Part shown: piece after piece, positions 1 through 8,202 of the stretch
Layout: the number at the start of each line of letters is the position of its first letter
Position numbering within the stretch: the first letter of the stretch is position 1
Source: Rhypophila decipiens
Taxonomy: Eukaryota; Ascomycota; Sordariomycetes; Sordariales; Naviculisporaceae
Direction: 5' to 3'
NCBI GenBank assembly: GCA_033297075.1
Contig: MU858355.1
Coordinates: forward strand, 1 to 21,996
Length of the DNA stretch: 21,996 nt
Program-made: the position numbers and the translations under genes
The notes under the pieces: generated by a model
The model's database searches: none
Told to the model about the DNA's origin: nothing
The model's input: the letters and a program-made list of their open reading frames with translations, nothing else

Positions 1-9
1 AATGAAATT

Positions 10-187
10 TGTTAACCGGATTGGGGTATACTAGCCGTCTTCCCGGATTTAGTAAGGTCCTTAACCATTAACTATGAGACGCCATATTGTGACTCTGGAT
101 TTGGACCTTGCAATCTATGCACAGTGTAAGAACGAGGACCTTACCGAATCCGGGCAGGACGGTTTGTATGCCCTGATCCGGTTAACA
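10..187. mobile_element. Short TIR element (MITE-like), copy A
   Basis: The two ends are inverted copies of each other: both begin TGTTAACCGGAT and stay similar for about 55 bp, through a GGATT..GGTAAGGTCCT block. With only 178 bp in total, nearly the whole element is terminal repeat, so it cannot encode a transposase. A second copy with the same ends lies at 6328-6700, which makes this a family rather than a chance palindrome. I see no clear target-site duplication, so the superfamily is unknown. Confidence 0.65.
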
Positions 188-527
188 GCTTTTAGATGTG
201 GTTGGGCTTGGCGCTGCGGCTGAGCAAACTGCCCAGCCTTCTGAAGAAACGCCACCAAATGGTGTGGCAAACCAGGATAAAACGGAATAGACGAAGAAAA
301 CTGGTGATTATGGGGATTCTGAATGCCGGTCACCCCGTCTTCCGATGAACAACCAAGCTCTTGGCTATTCGTTAAAGCGTTATATCTTACCTCCTGGTTT
401 ATATGCGTAATATCTCCGGCCATTTTCCGTGCAATACTTCATAATACTCGACGCTATAGAAGTAGTGTTGCTCCCGACAAGACTCTTGCCGTACCCTCGT
501 GTTGCAATGTCTTAAAAAACGCCGAAG
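188..527. other. Unassigned stretch
   Basis: I see no convincing gene here. Short open frames exist on both strands, but they lack recognisable motifs and overlap each other. The right end may hold more decayed copia sequence, since it directly continues the relic at 528-821 past its stop codon. Confidence 0.4.
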
Positions 528-821
528 CTACACCTCCTCCGGGTTATGTTGGTGGTGGTGGGCTAGATCGAGGAAGTCAATGGCGATGACTTCGCCCACA
601 TTCTGAGTTATCTCACGAGGTGTACGTCGAGTCTGTCGCCTTGCCTTTGCCATGCCGGAGTCAGGGCACTCGTACGCCGCTGGACCTCGAAGTACCACAC
701 CAGTACTTGATTCAGGTAAGTTAGCTAGTGCGGCAGCGCCTGGATGACCGAGTCTTCCGTGCCAGAGTAGAGTGGTTGCGCTACTTGGCTTTCGGCCAGT
801 CCAGGATGTTGCTGCTCCGTG
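528..821 (-). pseudogene. Ty1/copia Gag-pre-integrase fragment
   Basis: Translated on the minus strand between an upstream TAA and a TAG, this gives an uninterrupted 97-codon stretch containing LLWHGRLGHPGAAAL, the hallmark of the GAG-pre-integrase/zinc-binding part of copia polyproteins. It is followed by YECPDSGMAKARRQ and then GEVIAIDF, where the integrase core normally begins. The second zinc cysteine of the usual CxxC appears to be serine (ECPDS), and the frame ends at a TAG soon after. There is no start codon and no integrase catalytic core, so this is a broken retrotransposon piece. In an active element this region binds zinc ahead of the DDE integrase. Confidence 0.75.
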
Positions 822-1002
822 TTAAGATCACATTAATGAAGGCCAAATGAAAGAAGTACCAGAAAAATTCTTATTAGCTGAGTCTAAGACATCCTATCTT
901 AGACTAATGACAACATGTAATAGGTACAGGGCTTGTTAAACAGGTAATTGTAGAAGGACCTGGCTCATTTATATGATCCAAGTTTGTAGAAGCCTTAAAT
1001 TC

Positions 1003-1881
1003 TCACCTCCTCCTAATATATCGAAGAACTGGTATCTTAGAATGCCATAAATCGCGGAGCGGAGGATACTTGGGAAGAGAAGCGTCATACGTAAGCCTGA
1101 AATTGCCCCGTTGTGTAATAGAAGGGCGAAGTGCTTGTTGAGGAATATTGTCCCATCTGCTATTCTCCCAGTCACAGGCCGGACAAAGTTTCTTTTTGTC
1201 GTCCCAAAGGCCCCCCGTTCCGAGCCGGGAATACTTGGAAGGAAATTCGGTATGGTGATGAAGAGGGCAATGGTCCTGGAAGCTTGCCGCTGGCTCGGGA
1301 CTAAACCCATCTCCGTTGCCCCTTACAAGCAACCAGACCTCTTCAAGATTGGTAAGCGCAGTTGTGGAGCTGGGATCAATTAGGTCTAGGATGAGCTCCG
1401 ATGGTGTCTTAGCCTCAGGTAAAATGACCTTCTTGACCTGTTTATAGAAAGGCTGCCGTTGCTTGTATAATACTTCAAGCCCCTTTGGATGTTGATGGTG
1501 GATAGTCTGGTTGGGGGCTATATGTGTCGATGGTTTGCCGGTGATCAGAAAGAAGTCGGTGTCGAAGTTAACAGGGAACGAGTGTTGTTTTCCTTTCTTC
1601 TGAGCTGCATATACCCTTCCATTCAAGTGTTTTTCTTCCCAGCAAGTTTCGTAAAAAACAAACAAGGAGTGGTTATGTTTCTTGTAGACCGCATAACTCT
1701 CCCTGCAAGCTAGTTGAAATCCGTATGGAAGCGAAACTTTGACAACCTCACTGTTATGGTACTGGAGTTTAATAACTTTTGGGACATTAACGACAAACTC
1801 CCAGATATCTAAACGAAGCTCAGCTGGTAAACGAGGGAAAGGCTTGAAACTAATAGGCCCACTCACTGTTTGAGGTGCCAT
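1003..1881 (-). CDS. 2EXR domain protein
   Basis: A single-exon gene of 292 codons. Residues about 12-31 (FKPFPRLPAELRLDIWEFVV) match the 2EXR motif, which typically begins the short 2EXR domain of fungal proteins: a phenylalanine-rich lead, LPxELRxxIWxxA/V, then a segment ending in LaCRESr. The matching downstream segment here is LACRESYAVYKKH at about 94-106. The rest is ordinary soluble sequence with no signal peptide or membrane segment; the C-terminus is basic (RYIRRR). 2EXR proteins are numerous in Pezizomycotina and have no settled biochemical role. The first ATG gives the expected distance to the motif. It stands alone: AT-rich, purine-biased DNA lies upstream and copia remains lie downstream. 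The open frame has no internal stop, so it may be functional. Confidence 0.82.
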   Translation of the reverse strand: MAPQTVSGPISFKPFPRLPAELRLDIWEFVVNVPKVIKLQYHNSEVVKVSLPYGFQLACRESYAVYKKHNHSLFVFYETCWEEKHLNGRVYAAQKKGKQHSFPVNFDTDFFLITGKPSTHIAPNQTIHHQHPKGLEVLYKQRQPFYKQVKKVILPEAKTPSELILDLIDPSSTTALTNLEEVWLLVRGNGDGFSPEPAASFQDHCPLHHHTEFPSKYSRLGTGGLWDDKKKLCPACDWENSRWDNIPQQALRPSITQRGNFRLTYDASLPKYPPLRDLWHSKIPVLRYIRRR

Positions 1882-1882
1882 T

Positions 1883-2050
1883 AGAAAGGTGAAGATAGTA
1901 CTTTTAGAAAGACTATAAAAGATTAGAGATTTAAAAAGAAGTTAAAAGCTTTTTAAGGGGGATATATAAGAAGGAAGAATAATAAAGTAATACTTTAAGG
2001 AAGATGATCTTAGGGAAATTAGAATGAAGGATAAAGAGGGAATTGTAAAA
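1883..2050. other. AT-rich, purine-biased spacer (promoter side of the 2EXR gene)
   Basis: About 170 bp of strongly AT-rich DNA in which the plus strand is nearly all A and G with short T runs (for example gaaggaagaataataaag). It lies directly 5' of the minus-strand 2EXR gene and could hold its promoter; TATA-like strings (gatatataag, actataaaag) are present. No gene is seen. Confidence 0.45.
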
Positions 2051-2051
2051 T

Positions 2052-2870
2052 CTAGCTATAACATATATCTATATACGTACTTGTCCATGTTGAGGCTTCT
2101 ATTTTTAGCCTTGACATTCTAGAACTAACAGCACCAGCTAAGTGAATCAAACACCGCGCAGCAAATGTCACAAGAGCCATAAATGATGGCAAACAATGCA
2201 TCCACATCAAAGCTGTCAGCTTCCAGGGAAATTCCGGGGCTACATAGGCCATAGCCTCCGGATAATATGTTAAGTGGTAGATAAATGCAAGAGTCACATG
2301 CAGATACGGCAGGATATTCAAATCTCCAACCCGCTGCAGTACAACACCATGTGTCTTGTTGGCGAGTCTAAGGGCATTGCAAGTTGCTGCGGCACCGAAT
2401 GCTCCATCTCACTGCCCGTCATGAAATGGTCCTGTGAATCACCCGCCTGCTTGAGGACGTTATAGAGCGGGCTGCTCTCATTCCAGCCAACAACGGCGCA
2501 AATGTCGGAAAGCCCGATGTAGTAACTAGAAACACGCAGATTGCGATCAAAGTCAGCTCTCGACCCCTCAACCTGAAAGAAATGCTTCAACATACCCAGG
2601 CTCAAGCCAGCGGCGAGTCGAGCGCCCAATGTGGTTGTCCAGCCCGTCGAGAAATTCGTCCATTAACGGGCCAAGCTTCTCCGGCGACTTCTTGCTGAAC
2701 ATAATGCCGTGTATTCGGACAAACGCAAGTTCGTTCGGCGTCAGCCGAGAATGCTGGTTCGGATTCATTCCCAGAGCAGGGCCAAACAGAGTACTTTCAA
2801 CGTCAGGGTTCGGCGTCAGCCGAGAATGCTGGTTCGGATTCATTCCCAGACTTCCCGAGTGGTAGAGCAA
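2052..2870 (-). pseudogene. EST1/SMG7-type DNA/RNA-binding domain protein, broken
   Basis: Three minus-strand frames taken in turn give one domain. The first piece (from 2870) reads LGMNPNQHSRLTPNELAF then VRIHGIMFSKKSPEKLGPL, resembling the EST1/SMG5-7 helical domain as I remember it (AFIKFHG..SKSLEKLSPL in SMG7). The frame shifts near 2640. The second piece carries YYIGLSDICAVVGW. A further shift near 2390 leads to NALRLANKTHGVVLQRVGD and then LPYLHVTLAFIYHL and EFPWKLTALM, typical of the end of that domain. In intact proteins the domain binds nucleic acid or phosphoproteins in telomere and mRNA-decay functions. Here it lacks an N-terminus, contains at least two frameshifts and is joined upstream to an unrelated monooxygenase fragment, so it is a relic. 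Confidence 0.55.
2733..2850. repeat. Two perfect 43-bp direct repeats, 75-bp period
   Basis: The 43 bases at 2733-2775 recur without mismatch at 2808-2850, separated by 32 bp. In the minus-strand EST1-like frame each copy encodes LGMNPNQHSRLTPN. The distal copy sits exactly at the junction between EST1-like and monooxygenase sequence, so a 75-bp tandem duplication happened at or after the fusion. Confidence 0.92.
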
Positions 2871-3252
2871 GAGGTTGTAATGGCGGTGTATTCTCTTTCA
2901 AGAAGAGAAGTTTCTCGTCAACCACCAGATTCCCTCTTGCATCAAGCTCTGCCCACCTGGTAACTTGGTTGACGGAGTAGCTCAGACCTAGCTCTTCTCG
3001 GAGCTCCTTGCTAAAGGGACGATATGGCTTCTCGAAGCCGGTGCAAGCAATGACCATGTCGCTCTGAACCGATACGCCATTCTTGAGGTTAACCACACCC
3101 GTATTCGAGAGTGACTCAATCTCACTCCTGTAGATGGTCACGTCCCCGTTGTGCAAAGTCTTCCAGAAATCTGGAGCTGAAGCTGTGCCCAGTCCGGAAC
3201 GGGCCCAGAAAATTCTGCCCACTTCCATGTCAGCAAGATTACCCCTATCCAA
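2803..3252 (-). pseudogene. Flavin-containing monooxygenase (FMO-like) fragment
   Basis: A 149-codon frame. The middle part reads GVVNLKNGVSVQSDMVIACTGFEKPYRP, split here as GVVNLKNGVSVQSD and MVIACTGFEKPYRP. This is the conserved C-terminal half of FMO/dimethylaniline-type monooxygenases, in which a hydrophobic strand leads into an (A/C)TGF motif. The two N-terminal Rossmann motifs (GxGxxG for FAD and NADPH) and the FxGxxxHxxx(Y/F) FMO signature are absent, so the enzyme is truncated. After VVDEKLLFLKENTPPL the frame enters the 43-bp repeat and EST1-like sequence, ending in meaningless residues. Intact relatives hydroxylate N- or S-containing substrates, or act as Baeyer-Villiger enzymes in secondary metabolism. 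A 246-bp part (2909-3154) is duplicated perfectly at 12276-12521. Confidence 0.72.
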
Positions 3253-3333
3253 ACTTGATCAAATGGTATTGCCGTTTTCACGGGGCTTACGCGTAGCCCT
3301 TCGGAGTCGGCCTTAGCTTAGTTTCCCTCCCAC

Positions 3334-3540
3334 CTTTCAAAAGAGACTATCTGCTAATGCTCAGACAGAGCGTCTTCATCTCTTAGCCCACATTCTGAGA
3401 CTCATTGTTGAGCCCAACGACAACCAATCGTCGGTACACATATAGTTCGGAAACATCTAGACACTTCCGCCGACCTTAGAGCAAATAGTAGGCTTATTCG
3501 ATGCGAGAGCAATCAGACTCGGACACTAAGCTGATTTTCT
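3334..3540 (+). pseudogene. Decayed fragment of a fungal regulatory-type protein
   Basis: The plus-strand frame gives TERLHLLAHILRLIVEP, then two TAG stops, then TLPPTLEQIVGLFDA. The first phrase resembles a segment found in large families of fungal zinc-finger/regulatory proteins (RLH.LAHILR.I.EP), as far as I remember. Both stops fit CAG-to-TAG changes, the kind produced by C-to-T mutation. Too little survives for a firm family assignment. Confidence 0.35.
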
Positions 3541-3832
3541 TAATCTAGGAAAACGAGAGTTACCCCTTAGCCATACAGTACAGGCCTAATATGCTTCCGA
3601 TTATGGGTGGAGGAACTGAGGATGGAATCTCCTCAACCCAGAACTCAGAGCAGGTCCAAAATCGATTTTTTAGTAGGTAGATCCCTGATTTTAGTGATGA
3701 CTTTTGATGTTGACATATGTAGTGTTTTTTTCCTACTTAAGATTTGAAAATCGAATGAAATAATACCAAGCACTCAAAACGGCCAAGCGTAAGCATTTAA
3801 AGAACTTAAGCTTGTCCCTTTCCTCAGCTTGA
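3541..3832. other. 3' side of vib-1, no gene seen
   Basis: AT-rich non-coding DNA between the relic on the left and the vib-1 stop codon. It probably includes the 3' untranslated region of vib-1: on the minus strand the stop is followed by T-rich stretches and AATAA-like strings near 3755-3760. Confidence 0.4.
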
Positions 3833-5735
3833 TCAGTCAGCAAAGTACCGCTTGGTCCTGCTCATCGACTGTTGCGCCTTGAGCTCGGGCGGTACATTGG
3901 TGTGGTGGACCACATGCGGCCGGTAAACTGCATCAACCGGGGGCATCCTGTTTTGTTCCCGTTAGTGTCGGTTCATCCCATCCGTTGCAAAAGCTTATCT
4001 CAACTCCAAGATCAACATACCAATCATCCAAGCTAAGTGGAAAGTACTCGTACAGCATATCCGCAGACTCCAACGGGCTGCCGCTCGAGTTTGGTCCTCC
4101 AGCAGGAACGCCACCAGACGACTTGGGTAATAGCGGGCTCTGCGTTGGATCCGACGTATCGGACCTCGTCGACCGGTTCGGACTCCGCTCGTCCTCTGAA
4201 AGTGAGAGATTGATGGGCAGCATAGGTCCACCGCGTGGTATGTTGGAATTTGAGCCCAGGGTTTTTCCAGACGAGAACAGAGGTGTTGGGGGCGAAAAGT
4301 TGGCGCCTAGTCTCGGTGTCGATAATCCGCTGTCCATTGACCAAGCAGGCACAGGTGGCCGCCCAAGTCCGGGTGATATGGCCAGTTTCTTGTGGGCGTG
4401 AGTGTTTGGGTTTGGAGACGTGAGCGGTTGCGGGGCTGACCAATCTGTGGTCTGCTGCAGTTATAAAACCAACGTGTTAGCACAGTTCATTGTCTCGGCA
4501 GGCGCTTGAGGGGAACCCAAATACCTGTATGTTTCCCAGAGAATGATACCTCTGGAGATTCTGAGCCAGGTCGCTAATCTCCTGGCGCGGTTGTTGTTTT
4601 GGACCGGATCCACTGCCTGATGAGTCTGTGTTCCGACGCTCTAGTTTCTTCTTACCGGTGAGCGGCACGTCCTTCCTGCTATCAAAGTTCCTTGGACTTC
4701 TTCCGCGCACAATGACAGGTCCAGACTGGACCTCTGCAATCTTGATATAGTCGCCCGTCTTTGTTTTCGCCAACAAGTTGATCTGGACAACATAATGTTG
4801 CTGCAAGCCCTTGCGCCGACCGTTATTGGCCGTAGCATGTTTGAACTGCAAGCGCTTCCACGATACAGGAACCGAGACGCGGTTCCCCTCGAGTTCTTGG
4901 CCGCCGCTCAAGTCCAGCGGCACGGTTGGTGGGGAGCCGGCGACCTTGGCTTCCTCACCTCCGTTATTTCCGGCTAGAGCTGGGTTGCTGCTCTTCCAAG
5001 GTATCGAGATAATCTCTGTGGCTTTGCCTTCGATGCTCTCAATGGCTGTTATTGAGGCCGCCACGTCCACTATAGGTATTTGTTGCCCTTGCTCATCGAC
5101 GCAGTTTGAGACGTGTTGGGGCAGTGTTATTTGACCAGAGCATTGCCACAGGTTGCGACGGTAGCACGTCAACTCAAGTGGTCGTCCTGTGTTCTCTCCT
5201 TCAAAGCCGTCCTCGGCTACGAAGAACATGCCGTATAACTCGGCAGTCATGTTGGGATCGATGAACTGGCCATTCTCGTCAACCAGAGTCGCCTTACCTG
5301 GAAGCGGCACTCCGAAGCCCAGCAACTTGTTGTCGAGCTCTTGTGGCGACGACGACCTTGAACCGCCCTCGCGGTTGAAGACTTCGTTTTCTGGCACAGG
5401 GGGCACATCGTAGGGCCGTATTTGGTAGTAAAAGGGGTCTTCAAATGCAGTAGTGAAGCCCTCAAAGTCGTATCCTGTGGGTGTAAATGGCAGTGGTGGT
5501 AAACCTCCGTTGACGCTGTCACTGGTGGGAGAAGAGAGCTAGTTAGCGGCGTGGCGTCGTTTAGCGCATTGGCGACGACTTACAGAAGCGACTCGTCAAA
5601 GTTCACATCTTGATCAAACGGGTCCATTCCCATCATCTGTCCGCCTCCCATGGAATGCACGCCACTTAGACCGAGGGCGTCGGGTCCAGAGGTGACGTTT
5701 GACGAGAGCGTCGGCATAGAGCTGAAGGTGGTCAT
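3833..5735 (-). CDS. vib-1: VIB-1/XprG-like NDT80 family transcription factor
   Basis: Four exons (5735-5584, 5521-4525, 4454-4021, 3947-3833) total 1698 nt, which is 566 codons including the stop. The three introns (62, 70 and 73 bp) all have GTA donors, CTAAC branch sites and CAG acceptors, and all keep the frame. The NDT80/PhoG DNA-binding domain spans about residues 130-345, with LTCYRRNLWQCSG, IISIPWKSSNPAL, SWKRLQFKHATANNGRRKGL and EVQSGPVIVRGRSPRNF. The C-terminus has LYEYFPLSLDDW spliced to MPPVDAVYRPHVVHHTNVPP and ends KRYFAD, as in Neurospora VIB-1 and Aspergillus XprG. A Ser/Pro/Gly-rich linker joins the two. In those fungi the factor enters the nucleus and activates genes for extracellular proteases and carbon-starvation responses, and it is needed for heterokaryon-incompatibility gene expression. 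I chose the ATG at 5735 because exon 1 then runs cleanly to the first intron; a two-codon upstream ORF overlaps it. All landmarks are intact, so it is probably functional. Confidence 0.92.
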
Positions 5736-6327
5736 CGCATTGCATCTAGCCTGCACGAGGCGAGGGTCGGAAGAAGGTGCAGAGCTGAACGGATTCGGTA
5801 AAGGGGAGGTGGTTGATAGTAGTAGTACTTTGGACGAAATATTCTGTGCTGCGCTTTTCGTCCAAAGTTGAATCTCAAAGTCGTCTCAAGCACAATGGCA
5901 TTGTTTGGGCTGGTTCGGAGACGAAACAACCAAGGTCATGAGAAAAGAGAAAAAGAGGGTAAAGGGCCCGGGACTTGTGACTTTCTCAGCGGTGCAACGG
6001 GCAGAAACAGCAGTGCACCAGACCTGGTCAGCCACTGAAGAAACCCCAGTTAAAGGCAATTGGTGCCCCGGACGAGATCAGCCAGTCGGGGTTCTCTCTT
6101 GAGGCTTCTTGTTCTTGGCCGCTGTTACCCAGCTAGGTAAGGAAGGGCCTAGACGGGAAGGGGCGGTTGGCGGTTGATGAGAGTCGGTCGGGGATTTCTG
6201 CATGCCACTTTCATCTTTTCCCATGCACAAGCAACGAGTACCTGCAGATCTGCGGTGTATAATTTGGTGGCGTTGATGAGAGAAGGTTTAGCGCCCGACC
6301 CAACCCAGCCTTCACCATCCTGAGATT
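5736..6327. promoter_or_regulatory. Upstream region / 5' UTR of vib-1
   Basis: Lies between the vib-1 start and TIR element B, and no other gene is seen. Just before the chosen start, the minus strand reads ATGCGATGACC: a minimal upstream ORF (ATG CGA TGA) overlaps the main ATG. A further upstream ATG (ATGCAATGC) opens a roughly 33-codon frame running into exon 1 out of frame. These could reduce or tune initiation on vib-1. A long leader is common for regulators of this kind, but the transcript start cannot be placed from sequence alone. Confidence 0.45.
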
Positions 6328-6700
6328 TGTTAACCGTATTGGGGCATACTAGCCACCTGCCCGGATTTGGTAAGGTCCCTGACCATCGACCATGAAACGC
6401 CACATGGTTACTCCGGGGTTAATCGATGCATCATTTACGCCTCTTGAGGATGGTTTTTGCTAGCACAATCCCTTGACCAGGCGTTAGCTTTTCCAGCACA
6501 TTTTGCTCAGGACAACTACAATCGATCTGTTCAATAGTACAATAAAGATCAGAATTACCCATTATCTCGCCTGTGTTTTCTGTAGCCCTAAGCATCACGC
6601 CAGCGAAAACAAAGCCCTTAATTACTATGTACAGCAGTGTAAGGATCAGGACCTTACCAAATCTAGGTAGCCGGCGAAGGATACCCTAATCCGGTTAACA
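6328..6700. mobile_element. Short TIR element (MITE-like), copy B
   Basis: It begins TGTTAACCGTATTGGGG and ends CCCTAATCCGGTTAACA, matching the ends of the element at 10-187. The left arms of the two copies are alignable for about 90 bp (including ATGARACGCCA), and the right arms for about 65 bp from CAGTGTAAG onward. At 373 bp, copy B has a longer centre than copy A, so one is probably an internal deletion or insertion derivative of the other. It is non-coding, with no clear target-site duplication. Confidence 0.65.
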
Positions 6701-6797
6701 ACTTCTACACCTCCATAGAGCTCGGGTACTTCCCAAAAGCAGCTACAGTCAGGGGTCAAAAGTAGACCGCCAACCCCACTCAATTTAAATTACGCGC

Positions 6798-7094
6798 TGT
6801 AACGCAGAGTGCGCTATCGTTTGGCAAGGGTCACAGATGAACAAAGTGTTGTGTTTGCGGAGTTAGGTGTCCGCTCACCACTGTAATTGAAGCCTGTCCT
6901 CCTCACTCTCTGGCTGCGCCAGAGAGTCTGTATTATACTTGTGACGCTCGAAATACAAAAGGAGTCTCCGAGGGGCTGAACTTGCTAAGCCAGTTCAGCC
7001 CGGTTCAGCTCTGTTCAGCTCCGTTCAGCTTTATTCAGCTTCGACCAGCCGCACTGCACCTCAGTGCACCGGCCTCTGGGTTCTGGGTGTTACA
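6798..7094. mobile_element. Candidate retrotransposon LTR (297 bp)
   Basis: It is bounded by TGTAAC at the left and GTTACA at the right, the short inverted TG...CA ends of an LTR. Inside are a perfect 10-bp hairpin (6905-6927), a TATTATA box just downstream, and six in-phase 10-bp units of the GTTCAGCTYY type (6991-7050). The flanking five bases differ (cgcgc and actat), so it is not a clean solo LTR. It may be a 5' LTR whose internal part (ACTATCCCCCCTTC...) is cut off, or a remnant. Confidence 0.55.
6991..7050 (+). repeat. Six-unit 10-bp tandem repeat (GTTCAGCT core)
   Basis: Six consecutive decamers carry the core (A/G)TTCAGC at a fixed 10-bp spacing; the last is degenerate (GACCAGCC). 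Changes fall mostly in the two bases between cores. A helical-turn period inside an LTR suggests repeated protein-binding sites, which is an inference. Confidence 0.85.
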
Positions 7095-7459
7095 ACTATC
7101 CCCCCTTCTAAGGGCTTCGTCCGCGAAGGGCTGCATTGGCCATCATTACACTATGCACTCTGCTTGCCGACTGGAGCCTGTTAATTGAGGTGGTTTTTGT
7201 TGCTGTTGGATTTCTACTCATCAAGAAATTGGACGGGGGTTCCATCACCATTGGTCAGTTGGAATTGACAGCTCCGCGACTCTATACTCTCCTATACGTG
7301 ACCGCACTCAGGTATTCACTATTGAGCACTCTGCTCTCAAGTTTTGGTACGACCGGATTGGTGGTAGTTAGCCATGCCTCATTGATAGACTCCTCTGTTA
7401 AGGAAAATTAAGTCGTTAAACAACCCCAAAACTTTTCATGGCGACGGACGCGAGACGAG
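7095..7459. other. LTR-adjacent unassigned DNA
   Basis: Directly follows the candidate LTR; if that is a 5' LTR, the primer-binding site and leader would be here. A C-rich string is followed by two AAGGGCT/GAAGGGCT blocks. A 91-codon plus-strand frame exists but has no family motif, and I do not call it a gene. Confidence 0.35.
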
Positions 7460-7871
7460 CTAGATTTGGCCGCCATGAGCAGCTTCGGCGAACATTCGAC
7501 TGGCATAAGAGCCGCGCAGTTGCAAGATGTTCTCCAACTGACGACAAGAAAGCGTTAGCAAGACATTGCTGAATTAGAGTATAATTATCACATACCAAGA
7601 GAATGTCTGACTCGGCAACAATTGTGCGCAGCGATGTCAATTGCTCCTCACTCCTCTCGAAGCTCTGGGTGATGGCCTTCACTTTTCGGACGAATTGGGA
7701 TATGGACTGGCCAATGTCTTTCTCCTCCTGCGAGCTGATATCGCTTGGATAGTACTGAGCCATCTCGGTGTAATATCGGCAGATGTCGTCCAAAGCTTGC
7801 CGATTTAGCTTGCATGTGCGCCGCGCCTCCTCGAGTCTGCGGTGTATTGTTCCCAGTATCTGGAGATCCTT
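7460..7871 (-). pseudogene. 3' end of a coiled-coil-like fungal protein gene, truncated
   Basis: A coding-like exon (7871-7596) is joined across a clear 58-bp intron (7538-7595; GTATGT donor, TTGCTAAC branch, GTCAG acceptor) to a final exon ending in TAG at 7460. The product is about 118 residues: KDLQILGTIHRRLEEARRTC, then FVRKVKAITQSFERSEEQL, TIVAESDIL and a C-terminus ending HGGQI. The charged heptad-like pattern suggests long helices, as in the cytoplasmic part of fungal CorA-like proteins, but I cannot assign a family. Upstream, the frame meets a TAA and AT-rich DNA with no further exon visible, so the 5' part is probably missing. Confidence 0.5.
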
Positions 7872-7950
7872 GAAGAAAAGAATAGGGCAACCTTAGAAGG
7901 TTATATATAGTCATTCGAATTCGATAGTGTTAAGATCCTAGTGTTTTGTT

Positions 7951-8060
7951 TTGGCCGCTGCGGAACTTAGATCACTTCCCCCCGCCATTGCGGGAACCTG
8001 TCTATTTTCCCGCCACCACTACGGGAACTTGTCCACTTTCCCACCGCCAACTTCGGGATT
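7951..8060. repeat. Subterminal tandem repeat next to the transposase fragment
   Basis: About four degenerate units of roughly 30 bp, each built as CCCGCC-N5-CGGGAA-CYTGTCYAYTTT. The second and third are the clearest (CCCGCCATTGCGGGAACCTG and CCCGCCACCACTACGGGAAC). They lie just 3' of the pogo-like coding remnant, where such elements carry subterminal transposase-binding repeats and their inverted end, so they are probably part of the same element. Confidence 0.65.
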
Positions 8061-8202
8061 ACATATGAACTTGAGATACTAGACTTGGAAAATAATAATC
8101 GGAAAAGCATTAACGTGCGTGATAAGCGAGCGCCGCAGACAAGCGAGCGCCGCACTTTCCACCACCTCACCACATACTATCCTCAATTGCACAACCACAA
8201 CA

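Noticed and set aside
4033..4443. Alternative minus-strand frame within vib-1 exon 3
   Set aside because: Shadow frame; the spliced frame gives the conserved VIB-1 C-terminus.
6798..7094. Clean solo LTR
   Set aside because: The five bases on each side differ, so no target-site duplication supports a simple solo LTR; kept only as a candidate LTR.
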